A stretch of 10,784 nt of DNA, from contig NZ_CAMPGZ010000148.1 in assembly GCF_946885725.1 (NCBI RefSeq), positions 1 through 10,784 of the forward strand, written 5' to 3'. Within the stretch, counting starts at the first letter, position 1; each line of letters opens with the position of its first letter. This document shows positions 6,182-10,784 of this stretch, one piece after another. Under the pieces are notes generated by a model that worked only from the letters and a program-made list of their open reading frames with translations, had not been told where the DNA came from and ran no database searches. This stretch comes from an uncultured Nocardioides sp. Lineage in GTDB: Bacteria > Actinomycetota > Actinomycetes > Propionibacteriales > Nocardioidaceae. Both the position numbers and the translations under genes were made by a program.

Positions 6182-6813
6182 GCCGAGGCTCCTTCGGTCT
6201 GGGTGGTTTCGGCACGGCGGGCCAGCATCCGAGCGGTGATGAACTCGGTGACGATGCCGCGGATGAGGATGACGACCATGCCGACCAGCAGGTAGCGGAC
6301 TGCCAGGTCGCCGAGGTTGCCGCCGAGGGTGGTGATGCCGGCGGCGATGCCGAGGTAGACGAACAGCTCACCCGGGTTCGCGTGCGGGAACAGACCGGTG
6401 ATCGGGTGCACGAAGCTGACGGCCGAGTCGTAGAACGCCGGCTTGTAGCGCTCCGGGAGGAAGCGACCCATCGTGTAGGCCATCGGGTTGGTCAGGAAGA
6501 AGACCGACAGCACCGGGAGCACCAGGTAGCGCACCGGGTACCAGACGATGCCGGGCCTGGCCGCGAGCTCACCGAGCTTGTCGATCTTGTCGGGGCCGAT
6601 CAGCCGGATCAGCGCGTTGACCGCCGTCAGCAGGACGACGAGCAGCGGGATGATGCCGGTGACGAGACCGACGAACACCTCGCCACCGGCCTGGAACAGG
6701 CCGATGAACCATTCCGCCGCCTTGGCGAGTGCGCCGAAGAACCCCTCCGGGTCCTCCAGCTGGGGGGTTTCGGCGGAGAACACGAGGTTCGCCGCCGTCT
6801 GGAGCAGTGGCAT
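6178..6813 (-). CDS. srlA: PTS glucitol/sorbitol-type EIIC component
   Basis: The 211-residue integral membrane protein aligns with E. coli SrlA/GutA: AEWFIGLFQAGGEVFVG (33-49), TGIIPLLVVLLTAVNALI (52-69), FFLTNPMAYTMGRFLPE (105-121), HPITGLFPHANPGELFVYLG (136-155) and YLLVGMVVILIRG (174-186). It forms the other half of the polyol permease. Compared with E. coli it carries about 25 extra residues at the N-terminus, acidic and non-hydrophobic. The start is supported by GAGGAG five to six bases before ATG 6813. It is the first structural PTS gene after a 126-base gap that contains possible operator repeats. Its stop overlaps the EIIC2 start. The substrate cannot be read from the sequence; glucitol-type permeases may take other polyols. 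Confidence 0.93.
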   Translation of the reverse strand: MPLLQTAANLVFSAETPQLEDPEGFFGALAKAAEWFIGLFQAGGEVFVGLVTGIIPLLVVLLTAVNALIRLIGPDKIDKLGELAARPGIVWYPVRYLVLPVLSVFFLTNPMAYTMGRFLPERYKPAFYDSAVSFVHPITGLFPHANPGELFVYLGIAAGITTLGGNLGDLAVRYLLVGMVVILIRGIVTEFITARMLARRAETTQTEGASA

Positions 6814-6832
6814 GATGACTCCTCATCGAGCG

Positions 6833-6867
6833 GGCCAAATCCTGGCCTTGGTGATGCTGGCTGCATC
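6833..6867 (-). promoter_or_regulatory. Inverted repeats upstream of the EIIC gene (candidate operator)
   Basis: Two short perfect inverted repeats lie in the 126-base gap between gutM and the EIIC gene: GATGC (6853-6857) with GCATC (6863-6867), and GGCCA (6833-6837) with TGGCC (6843-6847), each with a five-base spacer. The first includes GTGATGC (6851-6857), which also occurs at 8398-8404 in the regulator promoter. I could not assign a convincing -35/-10 pair here, so the PTS genes may also be read from the regulator promoter. Confidence 0.35.
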
Positions 6868-6939
6868 GTTGGGTTGGTGAGGTCTCCCTCGGTGGTGGCG
6901 TCGGTCGGGGGCCATCCCGGCCGGCGCCGTTGCGTTACC

Positions 6940-7335
6940 TCACGTGGGTGCGACGGAGCGGTTCTTGAGGTGGGTCGCCGCCTCGCGCGCGGCGTCCCTC
7001 TGCTGGGGAGTGAGGCCGGGGATCTCCCGGTCACCCTTGAGCTGGTTGACCTTCGCGCCGCGCAGCGCCGGCACCGGCCGGCCGCGGGCGAACGTCGTCC
7101 AGCCGCTGAGCGAGATCGCGTCGGCGACCTTGCCGTGGTCGTCCACGGCGATCGCCACGAAGGCGCGGCCGCCGCGGTAGCGGCGTCCGGCGACCCCGAC
7201 GCTGACGGTGCCGTGCTTGCGGAGCGCGGTCACCGAGCGGTTGAACGCCATGCTCTGCTGGTAGCTCAGGTAGAGCTGCACGAGCCAGCCGGCCACGACG
7301 GCCGCGAGCAGGACGAGGGCAGTGGTGGTGTTCAC
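6940..7335 (-). CDS. gutM: Glucitol operon activator GutM (SrlM-like)
   Basis: The 131-residue protein resembles E. coli SrlM/GutM, an accessory activator of the glucitol operon. It has a hydrophobic N-terminal segment (about residues 5-22) that could anchor it in the membrane, followed by FNRSVTALRKHGTVSVG (31-47), the AIAVDDHGKVADAISL stretch, FARGRPVPALRG (82-93 region) and a short helical tail. All these blocks have counterparts in SrlM. GTG 7335 is chosen because it overlaps the regulator's TGA by four bases (GTGA, 7332-7335), has a GAGGGG upstream, and starts the family N-terminus; a longer frame to 7437 would lie inside the regulator. How GutM works is poorly defined even in E. coli. 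Here it is paired with a SorC-type regulator rather than the DeoR-type SrlR. Confidence 0.88.
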   Translation of the reverse strand: MNTTTALVLLAAVVAGWLVQLYLSYQQSMAFNRSVTALRKHGTVSVGVAGRRYRGGRAFVAIAVDDHGKVADAISLSGWTTFARGRPVPALRGAKVNQLKGDREIPGLTPQQRDAAREAATHLKNRSVAPT

Positions 7336-8348
7336 GAGCGGTTCCCCTCGGTGGGCACTGCGGTGGCTGGAGGTACGGCGGGCTGGGGCGCGGACGCGCG
7401 CTCGCTGAGCAGCGCCCGTGCCAGGACCTCGTCGCACACCAGGGAGTCGACGATCCGGCCCCGCAGGGCGCCGAGAACACCAGGGGTCTTGGCGCGGCCG
7501 TAGGCCACCCCGACGACGTTGGGGATGCTGCGCAGGTCGTCGAGGTCGATGGCGAGGATGCGGTCGGCGACCGCGCCCTTCACCTCGTGCCCGTCCGCGT
7601 CGTAGTAGCGCGCGGCCAGGTCGCCGACCGGCTCGGCCGTCCAGAACTCCTTCTCCTCCGGCGGGGTGAGCTGCAGCGACGAGAGGATCGCGGACGACGA
7701 CCCGTGGCTGGGGGTGCCGATGCCGACGAAGGCCAGGTCGGCGCCGCGGGCGAGGTCGAGGGTCTCGCGGATCGACTGCTCGGCCAGCAGCGCGTCGCGG
7801 GCGACCGACGAGGTGAGCGTGGCCGGGGCGTGCAGGCTGACGTAGTCGGCGCCGAGGCGGGTGGCGAGCTCCCGGACGAGCTCGGCGCCGCTGATCTCGT
7901 TGCTGATCGACGACAGTCCTCCGACGAGCGGGGTCAGCTTGACGTGGTAGTCACGCTGCGCGTCGACGGCGTAGACCATCGCCTGGAGTGCGTGTCCCCA
8001 CGAGAGCGCGACGGTCATGTCGTCCCTGATCAGCTCGAGGAGCAGGCGTGCCGCCTGGAGCCCGACCTGGTCCTCCACGCGCGCAACGGCGGCCGGCGCG
8101 TGCTGGGCGACACGGACCTGGGTGAGCCCGAACCGCGCGCGCAGCTCCTCCTCGAGCTGCGGCATCCGCCCCGACGGGTCGTTGATCGAGATCTGCACGA
8201 TCCCCTGGCGCAGGGCCTCGCTGAGCATCCGCGAGACGTTGGACCGGGAGGTCCCCAGCTGCCGGGCGATGTCGGCCTGGGACTGCCGCTCGAGGTAGTA
8301 CAGGCGCGCGGCAGCCAGCAGGGTGCTGGGATCACGCGGGGCCGGCAT
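7332..8348 (-). CDS. SorC/DeoR-family sugar-binding transcriptional regulator
   Basis: The 338-residue protein has an N-terminal helix-turn-helix (about 21-45; QADIARQLGTSRSNVSRML) and a SorC-type sugar-phosphate-binding domain (about 60-315) with SWGHALQAMV (116-125), LVGGLSS (141-147), VGIGTPS (208-214), GHEVKGAV (253-260) and VVGVAYG (278-284). Family members are repressors or activators that respond to phosphorylated sugars or polyols, often the product of the pathway they control. A Pro/Ala-rich tail (320-338) is extra. ATG 8348 is supported by AGAGGTGA just upstream; the frame stays open far upstream but those residues overlap E2 and show no similarity. Being first in the transcription unit with gutM and the PTS genes, it most likely controls them. 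The promoter carries a palindrome, so autoregulation is likely. Confidence 0.92.
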   Translation of the reverse strand: MPAPRDPSTLLAAARLYYLERQSQADIARQLGTSRSNVSRMLSEALRQGIVQISINDPSGRMPQLEEELRARFGLTQVRVAQHAPAAVARVEDQVGLQAARLLLELIRDDMTVALSWGHALQAMVYAVDAQRDYHVKLTPLVGGLSSISNEISGAELVRELATRLGADYVSLHAPATLTSSVARDALLAEQSIRETLDLARGADLAFVGIGTPSHGSSSAILSSLQLTPPEEKEFWTAEPVGDLAARYYDADGHEVKGAVADRILAIDLDDLRSIPNVVGVAYGRAKTPGVLGALRGRIVDSLVCDEVLARALLSERASAPQPAVPPATAVPTEGNRS

Positions 8349-8349
8349 T

Positions 8350-8381
8350 GTCACCTCTGTGCAGAGCGTCGTCACATCTGT
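8350..8381 (-). repeat. Direct repeat ACAGANGTGAC, 21-bp spacing
   Basis: GTCACCTCTGT at 8350-8360 and GTCACATCTGT at 8371-8381 (as read on +) differ by one base and start 21 bases apart, about two helix turns. The upstream copy lies at the predicted transcription start and the downstream copy contains the Shine-Dalgarno of the regulator gene. They may be tandem binding sites for the regulator. Confidence 0.45.
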
Positions 8382-8387
8382 CCGAGC

Positions 8388-8416
8388 ATCAGAGCATGTG
8401 ATGCCGATCACGTCAA
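8388..8416 (-). promoter_or_regulatory. Promoter of the regulator gene with a palindrome in its spacer
   Basis: On the - strand a -35 element TTGACG (8416-8411) and a -10 element TCTGAT (8393-8388) are separated by 17 bases. The spacer holds a palindrome, GTGAT (8398-8402 on +) and ATCAC (8407-8411) with a four-base centre, overlapping the end of the -35 element. A protein bound there would block RNA polymerase, so it is a candidate operator for the SorC-type regulator. The predicted 5' leader is about 33 bases. Confidence 0.6.
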
Positions 8417-8449
8417 GACTCTGCATGCCGGACATGTCGGGTCGCCCCC

Positions 8450-9667
8450 TCAGCCCTGCTCGGTCGCGGTGAGCCGGCGGGCGAAGGCGTCGAGCAGGCC
8501 GGCCGCGTGCGCGCCGTCCGCCACGCGATGGTCGACCGTGAGACCGGCTGTGATCGTCAGCGCCGAGCCCACGCCGCCGGGGACGGCCACCGGGCGCTGC
8601 TTGATCGCGCCGAGCGCGAGGACGCTGGCCTGCGGCGGTGTCACGAGCGCCTGGAAGCGGTCGACCCCCATGCCGCCGAGGTTGGACAGCGAACCGTTGG
8701 CCACCCCGAGGTACGCCGGGTCCAGGCGGCCACTGTGCGCGGCGGCCACGACCTGCTTGACCTCCGCGTCGAGCTCGCGCGGGTCGCGCGCATCGGGCTC
8801 GACGAACACCGGGACCAGCAGGCCGCCCTCGGTCGCCACGGCCAGGGCCACAGCGGGTGGGCCACTGGGCACGGCCGCCCCGCGACCGTCGAGGGCGGCG
8901 CTGTCCCAGCGGCTCAGCAGGTCCGGCACGTCGCGCAGTGCGCCGGCGTACGCCTGCAGCAGCGAGGTCGTCCAGGACACGCCTTGCCGGCGGCGCGCGA
9001 CGTCGACCGCGTCGAGTGCGAGGTCGCGCCAGACGGTGAACTGGGGGACGCCGGCCGACTCGGTCATCTTGCGGGCGACGGCCGCGCGGATCATCGCGCC
9101 GCGGTCCTTCTGCGGCTTGGCGGCTGTCGCGGTGGTAGCCGACGTGGCCGCGGGGGCGGGACGGCGGACCTTGTCGACGTCGGCGACGGTGACGAGCCCG
9201 TCCGGCCCGGTCCCGGTGACCGTGGCGAGGTCGATCCCGCGCTCGCGGGCGAGGCCGCGGGCGCGGGGAACGGCGGCGACGGGACCCGACCGCGCGGGGA
9301 CGGCCTTCCACTCGGCGGAGTCGTCGGGGTGGTCGGAGGCGAGCGTCTCGGCATCGGAGGTCGGTGCTGCGGCCGCGGGCTCGGGCTCCGGCTCGGGTGC
9401 GAGCAGGTCGCCGAGACCGAGCCCGTCGTCCTCGCCCTCGAGGTACCCGATCGGTTCGCCGACCGCGACGGTGCCGGACTCGGCGACGATCTCGACCAGG
9501 GTGCCGGCGGAGGTGCTCTCGACCTCCATGTCGACCTTGTCGGTCAACACCTCGCAGACGACGTCACCCGCCGCGACGCGGTCGCCGACCTTCACCAGCC
9601 AGGATGAGACCTCGCCCTCGGTCATGGTCATCGACATCTTCGGCATCAGGATCGGGATGCGCGCCAT
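8450..9667 (-). CDS. Dihydrolipoamide acyltransferase (E2) of a 2-oxoacid or acetoin dehydrogenase complex
   Basis: The 405-residue E2 passes an acyl group from E1-bound TPP through a swinging lipoyl arm to CoA. One lipoyl domain (about 1-80) carries the lipoylation Lys44 in LTDKVDMEV. An acidic/Ala/Pro linker (EPEPEP, 92-97) leads to a peripheral subunit-binding domain (about 133-168, from VPRARGLARERGID) and the catalytic domain (about 188-405), which has the active-site HRVADG at 380-385 (HxxxDG motif). Start ATG 9667 is two bases after the E1-beta stop, with AAGGA upstream. Which substrate the complex uses cannot be told from these motifs; acetoin-type, pyruvate-type and branched-chain complexes look alike. 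There is no clear terminator between this gene and the regulator promoter 34 bases downstream, so read-through into the PTS operon is possible. The catalytic domain is slightly short but has its key residues. Confidence 0.9.
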   Translation of the reverse strand: MARIPILMPKMSMTMTEGEVSSWLVKVGDRVAAGDVVCEVLTDKVDMEVESTSAGTLVEIVAESGTVAVGEPIGYLEGEDDGLGLGDLLAPEPEPEPAAAAPTSDAETLASDHPDDSAEWKAVPARSGPVAAVPRARGLARERGIDLATVTGTGPDGLVTVADVDKVRRPAPAATSATTATAAKPQKDRGAMIRAAVARKMTESAGVPQFTVWRDLALDAVDVARRRQGVSWTTSLLQAYAGALRDVPDLLSRWDSAALDGRGAAVPSGPPAVALAVATEGGLLVPVFVEPDARDPRELDAEVKQVVAAAHSGRLDPAYLGVANGSLSNLGGMGVDRFQALVTPPQASVLALGAIKQRPVAVPGGVGSALTITAGLTVDHRVADGAHAAGLLDAFARRLTATEQG

Positions 9668-9669
9668 GC

Positions 9670-10692
9670 TCAGGAGTCCTTCATCAGCGACCGAGCGGCG
9701 TCGACGATGCCGTCGACCTGCGGGACCGCGGCCGACTCGAGCTGCGGCGCGTAGGGGATCGGGACGTCGAGACCGCTGAGCCGGCGGATCGGCGCGAGCA
9801 GCCGGTAGATCGCCGGTGACTCGACGATGCGGGAGGCGATCTCCGCGGTGAAGCCGACGTGCCCCGGCGCCTCCTGCACGAGCAGTGCCCGGCCCGTGCG
9901 TGAGACGTCCTCGAGGATCGGCTCGTCGTCGAGCGGGCTCAGCGTCCGCGGGTCGATGACCGAGGCGTCGATGCCGTCGGCGGCGAGCCGATCCGCCGCC
10001 TCGAGACTGCGCTGCACCATCACGCCGGTCGCGACGATCGTGACGTCCTTCCCGCGACGGCGTACGGCGGTCTTTCCGAGCGGGACCCGGGCCGCTCCCT
10101 CGGGGACCGGGCCGGACGTGCGGTAGAGGAGCTTGTGCTCGAGCACGATGACCGGGTTGGGGTCGTCGATCGCCGCGAGCAGCAGGCCCTTGGCGTCCTC
10201 GGCCGTCGCGGGCATCACGACCTTGAGGCCCGGCACGTGCGCGAACCACGCCTCGAGGCTCTGCGAGTGCTGGGCGGCGGCCCCGGTGCCGGAACCGAGC
10301 GGGGCGCGCAGCACCATCGGCACCTCGGCCGCACCCCCCAGCATGAAGTGGATCTTGGCGGCCTGGTTGACGATCTGGTCCATCGCCTGGCAGGTGAAGT
10401 CGGAGAACTGGATCTCGACGACCGGGCGCATGCCGGCCAGCGCGGCGCCGACGGCGGCGCCGACGATGCCGAGCTCGGAGATCGGCGTGTCCCGCACACG
10501 GTCGGCGCCGAACCGGTGGACGAGGTCGCCGGTGACGCCGAAGGCGCCGCCGTACACGCCGATGTCCTCGCCGAGCAGGAACACGCGCTCGTCGGCGGTC
10601 ATCGCCTCGGCCAGTGCCTCGCGGACGGCCTGGCTGTAGCTGATCACCCGCTGCTGGTCGGCGGCGGCTGGGGCGGTCGTGGTCAGGGTCAT
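9670..10692 (-). CDS. 2-oxoacid or acetoin dehydrogenase E1 component, beta subunit
   Basis: The 340-residue protein is the beta half of a TPP-dependent alpha2beta2 E1 that decarboxylates a 2-oxoacid, or cleaves acetoin in the AcoAB case, and hands the acyl group to E2. Visible blocks are the N-terminal [13 protein letters not shown] (19-31), [14 protein letters not shown] (41-54), [15 protein letters not shown] (68-82) with the conserved Glu73, EIQFSDF (93-99), and the C-terminal transketolase domain with TIVATGVMV and [12 protein letters not shown]. Length is normal. ATG 10692 is preceded by AGGAG at nine bases. It follows the E1-alpha stop by 19 bases and precedes E2 by two, forming a compact operon. 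Acetoin, pyruvate and branched-chain enzymes cannot be separated here without alignment. Confidence 0.92.
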   Translation of the reverse strand: MTLTTTAPAAADQQRVISYSQAVREALAEAMTADERVFLLGEDIGVYGGAFGVTGDLVHRFGADRVRDTPISELGIVGAAVGAALAGMRPVVEIQFSDFTCQAMDQIVNQAAKIHFMLGGAAEVPMVLRAPLGSGTGAAAQHSQSLEAWFAHVPGLKVVMPATAEDAKGLLLAAIDDPNPVIVLEHKLLYRTSGPVPEGAARVPLGKTAVRRRGKDVTIVATGVMVQRSLEAADRLAADGIDASVIDPRTLSPLDDEPILEDVSRTGRALLVQEAPGHVGFTAEIASRIVESPAIYRLLAPIRRLSGLDVPIPYAPQLESAAVPQVDGIVDAARSLMKDS

Positions 10693-10711
10693 GGCGGCGG
10701 CTCCTGCGCGG

Positions 10712-10784
10712 TCAGGCGGTGGCGGGTGCGTAGACGGCGTCGAGCAGGTCGTCGGGGCGGGCGTCGGGGGCGGCGTTGGCGGCC
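10712..10784 (-). CDS. 2-oxoacid or acetoin dehydrogenase E1 component, alpha subunit, C-terminal end (5' part outside window)
   Basis: On the - strand a frame enters from the window edge and ends at TGA (10714-10712), giving 23 residues, [20 protein letters not shown] and three more. The ending [14 protein letters not shown] is typical of E1-alpha (PdhA/AcoA) C-termini. Position directly before E1-beta, with a 19-base gap, fits the usual alpha-beta-E2 gene order. The evidence is short, so the call rests mainly on context. Confidence 0.7.
   Translation of the reverse strand, partial: AANAAPDARPDDLLDAVYAPATA

Noticed and set aside
6382..7503. 373-codon + strand frame
   Set aside because: Antisense to EIIC and GutM; composition is Arg/Glu/Asp/Val-rich shadow sequence without recognisable motifs.
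8349..9311. Upstream in-frame extension of the regulator
   Set aside because: It lies inside the E2 coding region and reads as Arg/Gly-rich noise. ATG 8348 has a good Shine-Dalgarno and begins the family N-terminus.
7587..9779. 730-codon open frame on the + strand
   Set aside because: It runs antisense across the SorC regulator and E2 genes, both with clear family motifs on the - strand. Long antisense frames are expected in high-GC DNA, and the translation is low-complexity Arg/Gly/Ala/Asp.
1..10784. CRISPR array, insertion sequence, tRNA/rRNA or prophage elements
   Set aside because: No repeat-spacer series, transposase motifs, terminal inverted repeats, cloverleaf or phage genes were seen on either strand.

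Overview
The window is high-GC DNA from an actinobacterium. The CarD C-terminus, a DtxR/IdeR-type iron box, TANNNT-type -10 elements lying 6-7 nt before start codons (a leaderless pattern) and two IspD-fold genes near carD suggest a soil Nocardioidaceae-like member, probably Nocardioides or a relative. That placement is inferred from gene content and was not checked by database search.

Left part, + strand: the 3' end of carD (1-321) ends at a strong hairpin terminator. An iron-regulated siderophore-interacting flavin reductase follows (477-1394). Next comes a degenerate IspD paralogue (1444-2064). A convergent intergenic region of about 200 bp separates these genes from everything to the right, which is all on the - strand.

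Middle part, - strand, in order of transcription: a SorC-type sugar-responsive regulator (8348-7332), GutM (7335-6940), a complete glucitol-type PTS permease and a homoserine-dehydrogenase-like/SAF oxidoreductase (4751-3429). The permease genes are EIIC (6813-6178), EIIC2 (6181-5588), EIIB (5538-5167) and EIIA (5158-4748). Most junctions are 4-bp ATGA or GTGA overlaps, and a perfect 16-bp hairpin closes the operon. Beyond the hairpin, an IspD/TarI-family cytidylyltransferase (3358-2573), apparently with its own leaderless promoter, overlaps a small zinc-ribbon protein gene (2576-2268).

Right part, - strand, upstream of the PTS operon: the end of a 2-oxoacid or acetoin dehydrogenase E1-alpha gene, then E1-beta (10692-9670) and a single-lipoyl E2 (9667-8450). 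No clear terminator separates E2 from the regulator.

Together the cluster looks like a catabolic unit for a polyol. The PTS would import and phosphorylate it, the oxidoreductase would oxidise or rearrange it, and the TPP/lipoyl complex could cleave the product to an acyl-CoA. The oxidoreductase family (COG4091) includes the DXR-like enzyme of Brucella, and an IspD-family gene lies next door, so 2-C-methyl-D-erythritol (or another branched polyol) is a testable substrate candidate. In that scheme MEP would go to DXP and then to acetyl-CoA plus glyceraldehyde 3-phosphate. This is a hypothesis. No E3, EI or HPr gene lies in the window.
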